Part shown: piece after piece, positions 15,558 to 24,789 of the stretch
Position numbering within the stretch: position 1 is the first letter of the stretch
Layout of the letters: each line of letters opens with the position of its first letter
Notes under the pieces: model-generated
What the model saw: the letters and a program-made list of their open reading frames with translations, nothing else
What the model was told of the DNA's origin: nothing
The model's database searches: none
Assembly (NCBI GenBank): GCA_021785355.1
Contig: JAJYFR010000006.1
Span: forward strand, 1 to 58,508
Direction of reading: 5' to 3'
Length of the DNA stretch: 58,508 nt
Source: a bacterium
GTDB taxonomy: Bacteria; Patescibacteriota; Dojkabacteria; JAKAPS01; JAJZLI01
Made by a program: the position numbers and the translations under genes

Positions 15558-16484
15558 TTATTTTTTTAAATATCTTGAGATAGCAATTAATGATGACAAT
15601 CCTCCTATAATTATACCTAAGAGTACTTCACCCAATATTATCTCTATCATTAATAGAGGAGTGTATTGATTAAGAGGAATTCCTTGGAAGAAACTTAGTA
15701 TCGGAAGTAGAATACTTGTCTTATAATAAGTACTTATTGTAAAAAATATAAGATATAAAATTGTTGAAGAGAAAAATACTCCTAATATACCATAGAAAGC
15801 ACCTTCTAATATAAAAGGTCCTGATACATATGAATTAGTAGCTCCTACTAATTTCATTATTTCTATCTCTTCTGAGTGTGAATTTATAGTTATAGCAATT
15901 GTTATTATAATAATAACAAAAGATATTATACCTAAAAAGATTATAAGACCTAAACCTATTTCTGTTATTATTGATACAGCTTTTTTCAAAAATTGAACAA
16001 CACTTTTTATATATAAAATATTGTTAATCTGACCGTGACTTTTAGATTTCAGTTTATATAGCATAGCAGCTATATCTGATAAATTAGTCAGATTAGAAGT
16101 ACTAATTTCAAATGAAGGAGGAAGTGCATTTACATCAACTGCATTTGCTAATTGAGGATTTTGAGTTTTCAAAACACTTTCAAAATTGTTATAAGCTTGT
16201 TTTTTTGATACAAAGACTATTTTAGATGCTTTATTTGAGTTTAATATATCAGTTTTAATAGAAGAGATATATGAAGATGATGCATTTGGATCAAAAAATA
16301 CAATCACTTGAGATTTAGATTCATAATAATGTAATATTACATTTATTGAATATACTGTTAGAGAAAACATAGATATAACAAAAAAAGTTAGAGTCATTAT
16401 TGCTATAGATGCAAAAGAAAGCCACCCATTTCTAATTATGTGTTGAATAGTATATTTAAAAATTCTTTCTATTTTTAAAATCAT
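15558..16484 (-). CDS. ftsX: cell division protein FtsX
   Basis: 308 residues with FtsX topology: one membrane segment near 20-46, an extracytoplasmic domain (about 50-165, YYESKSQVIVFFDPNASSSY) and three C-terminal membrane segments near 175-300. The extracytoplasmic loop would contact the coiled coil of the peptidase encoded downstream. Its start overlaps ftsE by 4 bp. Confidence 0.88.
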   Translation of the reverse strand: MILKIERIFKYTIQHIIRNGWLSFASIAIMTLTFFVISMFSLTVYSINVILHYYESKSQVIVFFDPNASSSYISSIKTDILNSNKASKIVFVSKKQAYNNFESVLKTQNPQLANAVDVNALPPSFEISTSNLTNLSDIAAMLYKLKSKSHGQINNILYIKSVVQFLKKAVSIITEIGLGLIIFLGIISFVIIIITIAITINSHSEEIEIMKLVGATNSYVSGPFILEGAFYGILGVFFSSTILYLIFFTISTYYKTSILLPILSFFQGIPLNQYTPLLMIEIILGEVLLGIIIGGLSSLIAISRYLKK

Positions 16485-17155
16485 TCGTTATATCCTCCTT
16501 TAGAATCTCTAATGATTTTTCCGTCTTCTAGAGCAATAACTCTTTTTTGCATTGAATTAACAACATCTGAAGCATGAGTAGCCATAAGTATAGTAGTACC
16601 CCAACCATTAATCTTAGAAAGAAGTTGTATAATATCCCAGCTTACAGATGGATCCAAATTTCCAGTTGGCTCATCTGCTATTAATATATGAGGATTATTT
16701 ACCAATGCTCTTGCTATTGCAACTCTTTGTTTTTCACCTCCTGAAAGTTGATGAGGAAACAATTTTGCTTTAGATGCTAGGCCTACCATATCTAGTATAT
16801 AGTCAACACTTTTTTTTATCTCTCTATTATTATGATCAGATAGTTCTAGCGCAAAAGCAACGTTTTCAAATGTTGTTTTTTTAGGAAGAAGTTTAAAATC
16901 TTGAAAAACCACCCCTATTTCTCTTCTTAAAAAAGGAAGCATCCTTTTGTTCATATTTTCAATACTATATCCAGCAAAATGAATAGTACCTTCTGAAAGA
17001 TTTTCTTCTTTGATTATAAGTCTCATAATAGTACTCTTTCCTGCCCCTGAATGTCCTACTAAAAATACAAATTCTCCTTCATCTATATCAAAATTAATAT
17101 TAGATAAAACATCCTTTCCATTATATTTTTTATAAACGTTTTTGAAAGTTAACAT
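16481..17155 (-). CDS. ftsE: cell division ATP-binding protein FtsE
   Basis: A 224-residue ABC ATPase. Walker A GHSGAGKSTIMRLI lies near residue 34, the Q-loop is VFQDFKLLPKKTTFENVAFA, the signature is LSGGEKQRVAIARALV and Walker B is ILIADEPTGNLDP. The LLPKKTT/ENVAFALE region is characteristic of FtsE. It forms the membrane complex with FtsX and gates the extracellular hydrolase. It lies 34 bp after prfB in the operon response regulator-prfB-ftsE-ftsX-peptidase. Confidence 0.93.
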   Translation of the reverse strand: MLTFKNVYKKYNGKDVLSNINFDIDEGEFVFLVGHSGAGKSTIMRLIIKEENLSEGTIHFAGYSIENMNKRMLPFLRREIGVVFQDFKLLPKKTTFENVAFALELSDHNNREIKKSVDYILDMVGLASKAKLFPHQLSGGEKQRVAIARALVNNPHILIADEPTGNLDPSVSWDIIQLLSKINGWGTTILMATHASDVVNSMQKRVIALEDGKIIRDSKGGYNE

Positions 17156-17189
17156 ACATATTAAAGAGTATTACAAATACAAAGTTTTT

Positions 17190-18275
17190 TCAATCTAATT
17201 TAATCTCTGCATATATAAATTGATCCAATTCTCCATTTAGAACAGATTCAGTATCAGTTGTTTCAACATTTGTCCTTAAATCTTTTACCAGTTTATATGG
17301 ATGTAGCACATAATTTCTTATTTGATTTCCCCACATAGGAATTTTATGTTCACCTTTAAGATTTGATAATTCCAAAGACATCTTTTCCTCTTCTAATTTA
17401 TATAACTGTGCTCTTATCCTCCTTAGAGCAGATTCTCTATTTTGTACTTGAGATCTCTCAGCCCCTACAGTGACTGTAATACCTGTAGGTACATGTTTTA
17501 ACGTTACTTTAGTAGATACTTTATTTACATTTTGTCCTCCAGGTCCACCTCCTCTAGTTGCTGAAAATTCTATATCTTCATCTCTTATTTCTATTTCATT
17601 ATTATCTTTAATAAGAGGTGTAACCTCAACTAAAGCAAAAGAAGTTTGTCTTAAAGATTGAGCATTGAAAGGAGATATTCTAACCAATCTATGAGTACCA
17701 CTTTCTCTTTTTAAATATCCGAAAATATAATCGCCTTCAATCTCTATACTTACACTACTCAATCCTGCTTCCGTACCTTGTACCATGTCAGTAACTTCAT
17801 ATTTCCATCCTTTTGTCTGAAAATATCTGGTATACATCCTATATAGCATATCTGTCCAATCCATAGCTTCTGTACCACCTTGTCCTGCATGTATTGAAAG
17901 AATTGCTCCATTTCTATCAAATTTTGAAGAGAGATATGTCTTTAATTCTATTTTTTCAAATTCAGATTCTATTTTTTCAAAATCTTTATCTACTTCATCT
18001 TTTAAATTTTCAAAATCTTCACTACCTAAAGATACTAATTCTCTAAGATATGAAACTCTTTCTTCTAGATCATCCAACAGCTCCACTTCTGTTTTTCTAT
18101 CATTTAGTTCTCTCATTATATCCGTAGCATTATTTGAATCATCCCAGAAACCTTCTTTGACAGTTTCTAATTCCAATCTATCTATATCCATTCTTAATTC
18201 TGGATATTTTAGATTTACTTTTAAATCAATAAGCCTTCTTTCTAAAACAGAAATTTTATCTTTAATGATTTCCAT
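17190..18275 (-). CDS. prfB: peptide chain release factor 2
   Basis: 361 residues, recognising UGA and UAA. The tripeptide anticodon SPF is in RISPFNAQSLRQ and the catalytic GGQ is in RGGGPGGQNVNKVSTK. The gene is one continuous frame from an ATG at 18275, so the autoregulatory +1 frameshift found in many bacterial prfB genes is absent. Its presence argues against a genome that has reassigned UGA. It lies 4 bp after the response regulator gene. Confidence 0.95.
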   Translation of the reverse strand: MEIIKDKISVLERRLIDLKVNLKYPELRMDIDRLELETVKEGFWDDSNNATDIMRELNDRKTEVELLDDLEERVSYLRELVSLGSEDFENLKDEVDKDFEKIESEFEKIELKTYLSSKFDRNGAILSIHAGQGGTEAMDWTDMLYRMYTRYFQTKGWKYEVTDMVQGTEAGLSSVSIEIEGDYIFGYLKRESGTHRLVRISPFNAQSLRQTSFALVEVTPLIKDNNEIEIRDEDIEFSATRGGGPGGQNVNKVSTKVTLKHVPTGITVTVGAERSQVQNRESALRRIRAQLYKLEEEKMSLELSNLKGEHKIPMWGNQIRNYVLHPYKLVKDLRTNVETTDTESVLNGELDQFIYAEIKLD

Positions 18276-18279
18276 AGAA

Positions 18280-18666
18280 TTATATTTTAAGAATACTTTT
18301 TACTTCTTCTATAATTTGTTTAGTGGTATGAAAAGATTTTATTATATATCCAGATGCTTCTCTAGCAAAACCTTCTTTAATAGTAGTATCATCAGAAAGA
18401 TTAGTAAGTAATATGACTGGAATATTCATAACAGAAGGAGATGATTTTAATTCTTTTAATACATCCAATCCATTCATTTGAGGCAACATTATATCTAGAA
18501 GAATAAAATCGGGTTTTTCATTTTTTGCCATAATCAAACCTTCTTCTCCTGTATATGCATTTATGACAGAAAAATTGTTTTGTTCAAAAGACCTTGCATA
18601 TATAAAAGCGATATTCACTTCATCTTCTATTAAAAGTACTTTCAGTTTTTTATTATCTTTCTGCAT
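18280..18666 (-). CDS. single-domain response regulator
   Basis: A 128-residue CheY-like receiver domain with no output domain. The acidic pocket is IEDEVNIAF, the phosphoacceptor Asp is in FILLDIMLPQMNGLDVL, the conserved Thr is in VILLTNLSDD, and the usual Lys (K in YIIKSF) is present. No histidine kinase is in the window. It heads the prfB-ftsEX operon, so a link to cell division is possible but unproven. Confidence 0.88.
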   Translation of the reverse strand: MQKDNKKLKVLLIEDEVNIAFIYARSFEQNNFSVINAYTGEEGLIMAKNEKPDFILLDIMLPQMNGLDVLKELKSSPSVMNIPVILLTNLSDDTTIKEGFAREASGYIIKSFHTTKQIIEEVKSILKI

Positions 18667-18712
18667 ATTAAAAATTATATTCGCATATACTCTAAAAGTA
18701 AATAGAAAAATA

Positions 18713-18721
18713 TGTTATAAT
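18713..18721 (+). promoter_or_regulatory. extended -10 box seven bases before the slipin ATG
   Basis: TGTTATAAT at 18713-18721 (TGn extension plus consensus TATAAT) ends seven bases before the ATG at 18729, so transcription should start at or one base before the start codon. No Shine-Dalgarno can fit. Confidence 0.6.
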
Positions 18722-18728
18722 TTAGTAT

Positions 18729-19625
18729 ATGAATAATAACTCTAACTCTCCTACATTAAACCCAATATCTACACTTCTATTTTTCATAGTATTTATATTT
18801 GGAATACTACTATCAACACCTGTAATTCTCACTAATATATATGTAGGTTTAGTTTTAATTCTAATAATTTTAATAATAGCTAGGATAATTTCACTTGCTG
18901 TTAGAACTGCAAGTGAATGGGAAAGAGTTGTAATTTTAAAATTAGGAAAATTTAATAGAATTAAAGGACCTGGTTTATTCTTTATAATTCCAATAATAGA
19001 AAATATTGCTTATTGGATAGATTTAAGAACTGTATCAATACCTATAAGAGCTGAGCAAACTTTAACAAAAGATAATGTACCTGTTTCAGTTGAAGCAATA
19101 TTATTTTGGAAAGTTATAGATCCTAAGAAAGCAGCATTAGAGGTTGCTAATTATAAAAATTCAGCTGAACTAGCAGCACAAACAGCACTAAGAGATATAA
19201 TAGGAAGATCAGAATTATCTACAATACTTTCTGATAGAGAATCTATTGATGTAGAACTTCAAAAGACAATAACCGGAAGAGTTTCTCCTTGGGGTATAAA
19301 TATTATCTCTGTTGAAATTAGAGATGTTATAATTCCTGAAAATCTTCAAAATGCTATGAGTCAAAAAGCTCAAGCAGAGAGAGAAAGAGATGCAAGAGTT
19401 ATTTTAGGAGATTCAGAAAGAATTATAGCTCAAAGTTTCATGGAAGCTGCTGAAAAATATAAAGATGATCCTATCGCACTACATCTAAGAGCTATGAATA
19501 TGCTTTTTGAAGGATTAAAAGAAAAAGGTGCTTTAATAATAGTACCCTCTTCTGCTGTAGATACAATGAATCTTGGAGGAATTGTAGGATTAGCAGATTA
19601 TCAGAAACAACATCCAAAAAAATGA
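18729..19625 (+). CDS. SPFH/Band 7 (slipin/stomatin-like) membrane protein
   Basis: 298 residues. Two adjacent hydrophobic segments near 12-55 anchor it. The SPFH domain follows (WERVVILKLGKFNRIKGPGL, RTVSIPIRAEQTLTKDNVPV, SVEAILFWKV) and then a helical C-terminal region with AMSQKAQAERERDARVILGD, the usual slipin oligomerisation helix. These proteins form large ring assemblies in the membrane and often regulate partner proteases; no NfeD-like partner is adjacent. It overlaps miaA by 4 bp. Confidence 0.9.
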   Translation: MNNNSNSPTLNPISTLLFFIVFIFGILLSTPVILTNIYVGLVLILIILIIARIISLAVRTASEWERVVILKLGKFNRIKGPGLFFIIPIIENIAYWIDLRTVSIPIRAEQTLTKDNVPVSVEAILFWKVIDPKKAALEVANYKNSAELAAQTALRDIIGRSELSTILSDRESIDVELQKTITGRVSPWGINIISVEIRDVIIPENLQNAMSQKAQAERERDARVILGDSERIIAQSFMEAAEKYKDDPIALHLRAMNMLFEGLKEKGALIIVPSSAVDTMNLGGIVGLADYQKQHPKK

Positions 19626-20488
19626 GGTTAGTGATTCTTGGACCAACGGGGGCAGGAAAAACAGAGGTCAGTTATGATATAGCAACTTTATTCTCAGGAG
19701 AAATTATTAGTGCAGATTCTTCGCAAGTATATAAATACTTAAATATAGGAACAAATAAAGAAATTTTTCCAGATATAAAGACTCACCTTGTTGATATTAT
19801 TAATCCTAATGAAATATATAATACACATAGATTTATCAAGGATTCAACAAAAATAATAACATCCGCAGAAAAAGAACAAAAAAATATAATTCTCACTGGA
19901 GGAACAAATTTTTATATTAAATCCTTAATATATTCTATGAATTTTGGAAAAATAGATAAAAAGAAAGAATCAGAATACAGTACTCTAAATAAAGATGAGT
20001 TACAAAAAATTCTTAAAGATAAAGATAAAGAGTTTTACCTTTCTTTGAATAATAGTGACAAAAATAACAGAAGAAGACTTCTGCGTTATATATCATTAGA
20101 TACTTTAAACAAAGATAGAAAAGAAATATTTGATAACAGATATACTCTTTTAGAAATAAAAACCAATACTTATGATCTAATAAAAAAAATTGAAGATAGG
20201 ACTCATAAAATGATAGATTTAGGTATTTTAGACGAAATTGAATATGTATTTAGCCTAGGATATTCAATAAATGATCCTGGATTACAAATAATAGGATACA
20301 GAGAATGCATAGATTATATTCAAGGAAAAATTAAGAATAAAAAAGAATTAGAAGAAGAAATTAATCATTCAACTAGAAAACTTATAAAAAAACAATATAC
20401 TTTTTTGTATAAAATAAAAAACAAGGTTTCTTTGAATAAAGAAGATATTATTCCTTTTATACAAAAGAAAAATCTCACTTCTAAGTGA
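19622..20488 (+). CDS. miaA: tRNA dimethylallyltransferase MiaA
   Basis: 288 residues, adding dimethylallyl to A37 of UNN-decoding tRNAs. The P-loop LGPTGAGKTEVSYDIA is at the N-terminus, and ISADSSQVYKYLNIGTNK, then HLVDIINPNEIY and LTGGTNFYIKSLIY are all canonical. QIIGYRECIDYI lies near the end. The stop codon lies inside a hairpin that ends transcription (20473-20500). Co-transcribed with the SPFH gene. Confidence 0.94.
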   Translation: MRLVILGPTGAGKTEVSYDIATLFSGEIISADSSQVYKYLNIGTNKEIFPDIKTHLVDIINPNEIYNTHRFIKDSTKIITSAEKEQKNIILTGGTNFYIKSLIYSMNFGKIDKKKESEYSTLNKDELQKILKDKDKEFYLSLNNSDKNNRRRLLRYISLDTLNKDRKEIFDNRYTLLEIKTNTYDLIKKIEDRTHKMIDLGILDEIEYVFSLGYSINDPGLQIIGYRECIDYIQGKIKNKKELEEEINHSTRKLIKKQYTFLYKIKNKVSLNKEDIIPFIQKKNLTSK

Positions 20489-20500
20489 GACTTTTCTTTT
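20473..20500. terminator. bidirectional rho-independent terminator between miaA and hup
   Basis: TCTCACTT-CT-AAGTGAGA (20473-20490) is a perfect 8-bp stem followed by CTTTTCTTTT on the plus strand. On the minus strand the preceding AAAAGAAAAA (20464-20473) gives the matching T-run. It serves both convergent genes and overlaps the last codons of miaA. Confidence 0.75.
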
Positions 20501-20516
20501 ATGATTAAAATCAAGC

Positions 20517-20789
20517 TTATTTAACAGCTGCTTTTAATGCTTTACCAGCTCTAAATGCAGGAGTTTTTGTTGCAGGAATATTAATTTTTGCTCCAGTTTG
20601 AGGGTTTCTACCTTCTCTTTGAGATCTTACTCTTACTTCAAATTTACCGAATCCTGTAATTAATACATCATCTCCTTTTTTCAAAGATGCAGTAACTACT
20701 TCTACAAAAGAATCTACAGCATCATTTGCTGCTTTCTTTGTAAGACCAGTCATTGAAGCTATTTGGTTTACTAAATCTACTTTTAACAT
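20517..20789 (-). CDS. hup: DNA-binding protein HU
   Basis: 90 residues from the ATG at 20789 (MLKVDLVNQIASMTGLTKKA). A longer frame to 20831 exists, but the strong ribosome site just upstream of 20789 decides the start. The HU/IHF arm GFGKFEVRVRSQREGRNPQT and the GAKINIPATKTPAFRAGKAL tail are standard. HU bends and compacts DNA without strict sequence preference. Confidence 0.95.
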   Translation of the reverse strand: MLKVDLVNQIASMTGLTKKAANDAVDSFVEVVTASLKKGDDVLITGFGKFEVRVRSQREGRNPQTGAKINIPATKTPAFRAGKALKAAVK

Positions 20790-20792
20790 ATT

Positions 20793-20804
20793 GATCACCT
20801 CCTT
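20793..20804 (-). promoter_or_regulatory. full-length Shine-Dalgarno of hup
   Basis: AAGGAGGTGATC on the minus strand is complementary to the whole conserved 16S 3' tail and lies 3 nt before the ATG at 20789. Few genes in the window have such a site, the graspetide precursor at 54952 being the other clear case. Confidence 0.8.
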
Positions 20805-20964
20805 ATTGAATCTATATGTTTTAAAATACAAATATTTCCTATGTCGACTATAGAAAAAGACTGTATCTAAAACATTAATTTAGAGTATATAGCTTTAGTA
20901 CTGTAAATGCAATATATTTACATATCAACACCTTAAAAATACTGTTAATAAAGGAAAAATAAGG

Positions 20965-21465
20965 TCATTCTTCTTTATATATTTTTTCTAATTCTTCATT
21001 ACTTAATAATTTGTATGGCTTTTTAAGGTGATCTAGAAACATTAAACCATTCATATGATCTATTTCATGCAGGATTAAATGAGAATAGAAACCCTCATAT
21101 TGATAAGATCTTCTTTTGTTAAACTCATTGACATATTCTACTACAATCTTTTTAGGTCTTTTAACTTTACCAAATAAATTTCCATCCTCAAGACTCATAC
21201 AACCTTCCCAATCAAAAGATATTTTTGTATCCTCAAATATTATTTTAGGATTAACCATAACTTCCCATTGATCATCAACATAAATAACACTCATTCTAAG
21301 CAAAACTCCTATCTGTACAGCTGCAAGTCCTACACAATTATCAACTGATTCTCCATATTCAATCATTTCTTTTGCCATTAAACGTAATTTTTTATCAAAA
21401 ACTTTTACTGGAGCAGATTTTTTTGATAGTATTAAATTTCCTTCTTTTATTATATTTATTGACAT
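20965..21465 (-). CDS. def: peptide deformylase
   Basis: 166 residues, removing formyl from N-terminal Met. The three family motifs are present: VGLAAVQIG, EGCMSLEDG (metal-binding Cys) and HEIDHMNG (two metal-binding His and the catalytic Glu). It pairs functionally with fmt (44082). It lies 3 bp after the (p)ppGpp synthetase gene, at the end of a recA-recJ-rel-def run. Confidence 0.94.
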   Translation of the reverse strand: MSINIIKEGNLILSKKSAPVKVFDKKLRLMAKEMIEYGESVDNCVGLAAVQIGVLLRMSVIYVDDQWEVMVNPKIIFEDTKISFDWEGCMSLEDGNLFGKVKRPKKIVVEYVNEFNKRRSYQYEGFYSHLILHEIDHMNGLMFLDHLKKPYKLLSNEELEKIYKEE

Positions 21466-21468
21466 ATA

Positions 21469-23127
21469 TTAAGTTTCCCAACTAAAATCAAATACTCCTT
21501 GTTTCAAATTATCAATATTTTTACAAGATTTTTTGTGAATTTTAATAACCCCCTCTAAACTTACCTTACCTATAATTTCATCTTTTAGAGTAGGATTACA
21601 ACATTTAGCTATTTTTACTGCAATGTTATCAAAATTAAAATTATTTTCAAGTATATTGTCTGTATCTATTTTTAATACTTCCTTTTTTTTATGTATACTC
21701 TCAGCTGAAATCTTATTATCTTCCGAAAGTTTATTTTCTTTTATGAATTTACGTATTACTCTTTTTGTTGATATTTGAGAAGCTATATTTTCCCAATCTT
21801 TCTTTGGAATATTAATACCTTTTTCTTTGAGTATATCTACAGTATCACCTGATGATAATTTATGATCTAAAGATACTAATTTTCCATTTACTTTTGCACC
21901 TCTCATTGAATTACCTATTTGAGTATGTATAGAATATGCAAAATCAACAGGATTGGCACCTTTTTCCAATTCTTTCACCATGCCTTTTGGAGTAAAAACA
22001 AAAATTTTATCTTCAAATAACTTAATTTCATTTATATTTTTATGTTTTGCAAATGAAACATCTTTTATCCAAAAAAAATTATTCTTCTTCCCTTTTAGTC
22101 CCAATTTATATGCTACATGAGATGCAGGTCCAAATTCATTATATTCATGCATATCATGTGTTTTTATTTGTATTTCTATTACTCTGTCCATATCGATCTC
22201 TACAGTAGTCTGTAGGGCTCTATAACCTGTTGATTTTGGCCTTGCGATATAGTCGTCAAATTCTGAAGACTTATATGGATACATAGTGTGAATAATACCT
22301 AAACTTTTATAACATTGTTCTATATTATTAACTAGAATAGTTAATGCCCATAGATCATTTAAAAGATATATACAATCTTCATCAAAATATCCTTTTATTT
22401 TTATGATTTTCTTATAAATACTGTAGATATTTTTCTGTCTACTAAATATTTTTGATTTTATATAGTTTAATGATAATTCTTTATGAATATCTGTTTCTAT
22501 TTTTTTTATATATTCCAGATTAATTTTATTATATTTTTTTAAAGTATCCTCTATTATTGAATATTCTTTAAAATTTAATATTCTGAAAGAAATATCATCC
22601 ATTGAAGATTTTAAAGAGTTAAGACCTATATATTCACACATAGGAGAATATATCTCTAAAACTTCTCTTGCATATTCAAATTTATATTCTTCTGTATAAT
22701 TATAATTATCTATATTTCTCAAAAAATATAATTTTTCAGCAGACTTAATAATTATTACTCTCAAATTATTACAAGAAGTTAAGATATACTTTCTAAGAGC
22801 ATCAAAATCTTGTTTATCAGCTTTATCTACTCTTCTAAGAATATTTTCTATATTTTCAAATCCTATAAATATATTCTGATATATTTCTCCAAATTCATTT
22901 TTTATAATATCCAAAGAAAGATTTGGATCTATCAGGGAAGCTATAATTGTTTCAGTATCAGAATAAAATTCTACCAAGATGAAAGCTCTTGATATATAGA
23001 AATTTAATTCTTCTGCTGTTTTATTCTTAGAAAGAAATCCATATGCTTTTCTAAGTAGAGATAAATCTATTTTTATTTTTTTCTCTCTTATAAAGTTTAT
23101 TAAATTTGAAAAAGTGTTAGTTTCCAT
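21469..23127 (-). CDS. RelA/SpoT-type (p)ppGpp synthetase, hydrolase domain degenerate
   Basis: 552 residues. In the N-terminal region the expected HD metal site (LLHD..ED) is replaced by IASLIDPNLSLDI, so hydrolysis is probably lost. The synthetase domain is intact: LNDLWALTILVNN, CYKSLGIIHTMYPY, DDYIARPKSTGYRALQT and EIQIKTHDMHEY. A TGS domain follows (IFVFTPKGMVKELEKGANPV) and then the conserved Cys region IAKCCNPTLKDEIIG near the end. No C-terminal ACT domain is evident. It would make the stringent-response alarmone; the hydrolase must be elsewhere or absent. Confidence 0.88.
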   Translation of the reverse strand: METNTFSNLINFIREKKIKIDLSLLRKAYGFLSKNKTAEELNFYISRAFILVEFYSDTETIIASLIDPNLSLDIIKNEFGEIYQNIFIGFENIENILRRVDKADKQDFDALRKYILTSCNNLRVIIIKSAEKLYFLRNIDNYNYTEEYKFEYAREVLEIYSPMCEYIGLNSLKSSMDDISFRILNFKEYSIIEDTLKKYNKINLEYIKKIETDIHKELSLNYIKSKIFSRQKNIYSIYKKIIKIKGYFDEDCIYLLNDLWALTILVNNIEQCYKSLGIIHTMYPYKSSEFDDYIARPKSTGYRALQTTVEIDMDRVIEIQIKTHDMHEYNEFGPASHVAYKLGLKGKKNNFFWIKDVSFAKHKNINEIKLFEDKIFVFTPKGMVKELEKGANPVDFAYSIHTQIGNSMRGAKVNGKLVSLDHKLSSGDTVDILKEKGINIPKKDWENIASQISTKRVIRKFIKENKLSEDNKISAESIHKKKEVLKIDTDNILENNFNFDNIAVKIAKCCNPTLKDEIIGKVSLEGVIKIHKKSCKNIDNLKQGVFDFSWET

Positions 23128-23129
23128 TA

Positions 23130-24788
23130 TTAAAATACATGAGGTTTTAAATCTATTATTTTCATTTGTATCTCTCTTTTATTATTCCACAAATTTTCAC
23201 TAAGATTAAAAACTATATCTATACAAGAAAATTTGATTATTTGATCTGTTGTAAAAGGTGAAGAAAACCATATAGCGGTAATAAATTTTTCTTTAGATCT
23301 ATCTGTAACTTTCATTTTGACAAAACTATCTTTATTTCCTATATTAACTACATACATAACATAAACTCCATAAATTACAAAAACAGGTTGAGGATTACCT
23401 ACTCCAAATGGTTTTAACAAATCTATTTTATGGAATAAAGATAGAGTTATATCTGAAAATTGTAATTCTAAATCTATTTTTATAATCTTTTCTTGAATTT
23501 TTCCTAAAAAAAGTTCTTTTGCTGTTTTTTTAAGATTATTTTTTAATTCTAATATATTTTCCTCTCTGACTTGCAAACCTGCAGCAGCTTCATGCCCTCC
23601 ATATTTTAACAATAAATCTTTATTTCTATCTAATAGATCAACTATATTAAAACCCTCAATGCTTCTAGCTGAACCTATATATATACCATTCTCTGAAAGA
23701 GTCATAGCAATACTAGGCTTTCCACTTTCTTCAGTAAGCCTCCCTGCAATAAGACCAACAATTCCTTCGCTCCATTTATCAGAAAAAACAAAATTAAGAA
23801 AGCTTTCATTCTTCAATTTAGATCTAGCATCTAAAACCCCTTCTTTTGTTAATTTTTGTCTCTCTTTATTAAAATCATTTAATTTATGAGCCAAAGACAA
23901 TGCTACTTCTCTGTTCTCTGTAGAAATTAATCTTAAAGAATATATGGGATCAAATAGTCTTCCAGGTGCATTAATTTGAGGTCCTAAAACAAATCCTATG
24001 TGATATACATCTATATTATCTAATTCTGATACTTCCATCAAAGATGCAATACCTACTCTTTTCTTTGAATTTATAACTTCTAAACCTTTTTTTACAAAAG
24101 CTCTATTCTCACCTCTCATCTTAGAAACATCACATATTGTTGCTAATGCTACTAAATCGAGATATTCTTCTGTATTATATTTTAATTTTTTATTTAAAGC
24201 GCATACAACTTTAAAAGCTACAGCTGCTCCACAAATTTCTGGATTACCATAACCTAATGCAGGATGAATATTTACAAAACTCTTAGGTAAATTGTCTGCT
24301 ATTAAATGGTGATCTGTAACTATAAGATCTAACCCTATTTCTTTAGCTAATTTTGCATTTTCAATGTCTCTTATACCACAATCCACTGAAATCATCAGAG
24401 ATACTCCGTCTTTTCTAAATTCTCTTATTTTATTTTCATTAAGACCATATCCTTCTGTATATCTAGAAGGGATAAATGGCATTACATTTGCATGTAAATT
24501 TTTATAAAGATAACTCCATAGTATAGAAGTAGCACACACTCCATCAACATCATAATCTCCATATATTACAATTTTCTCTTTACTCTCAACAGCTTTATTT
24601 ATTCTTTTAACTGCTTTATCCATACCTTCAAAAGAAAAAGGATCAAAGAAATGATCAGGATTAAGAAAATATCCAACATCATTAGGTTCTATATTTCGAT
24701 GAGAAAGAATTTTTACAAGAATATTATCCAAATTCAAAGCATCATACGAAGAGGTATTCTTATTTTTATAAATACTCCAATAAGCCAT
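23130..24788 (-). CDS. recJ: single-stranded-DNA exonuclease RecJ
   Basis: 552 residues. DHH-family motifs in order: VIYGDYDVDGVCAT, MISVDCGI, LIVTDHHL and, in DHHA1, KYGGHEAAAGLQV. A C-terminal OB-like region follows. It degrades single-stranded DNA 5' to 3' in recombination and repair. It lies 2 bp from recA upstream and 2 bp from rel downstream, so the genes are co-transcribed. Confidence 0.93.
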   Translation of the reverse strand: MAYWSIYKNKNTSSYDALNLDNILVKILSHRNIEPNDVGYFLNPDHFFDPFSFEGMDKAVKRINKAVESKEKIVIYGDYDVDGVCATSILWSYLYKNLHANVMPFIPSRYTEGYGLNENKIREFRKDGVSLMISVDCGIRDIENAKLAKEIGLDLIVTDHHLIADNLPKSFVNIHPALGYGNPEICGAAVAFKVVCALNKKLKYNTEEYLDLVALATICDVSKMRGENRAFVKKGLEVINSKKRVGIASLMEVSELDNIDVYHIGFVLGPQINAPGRLFDPIYSLRLISTENREVALSLAHKLNDFNKERQKLTKEGVLDARSKLKNESFLNFVFSDKWSEGIVGLIAGRLTEESGKPSIAMTLSENGIYIGSARSIEGFNIVDLLDRNKDLLLKYGGHEAAAGLQVREENILELKNNLKKTAKELFLGKIQEKIIKIDLELQFSDITLSLFHKIDLLKPFGVGNPQPVFVIYGVYVMYVVNIGNKDSFVKMKVTDRSKEKFITAIWFSSPFTTDQIIKFSCIDIVFNLSENLWNNKREIQMKIIDLKPHVF

Positions 24789-24789
24789 G

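Noticed and set aside
17190-18275. Programmed +1 frameshift in prfB
   Set aside because: The gene is one open frame from ATG; no in-frame TGA in the region where the shift site usually lies.
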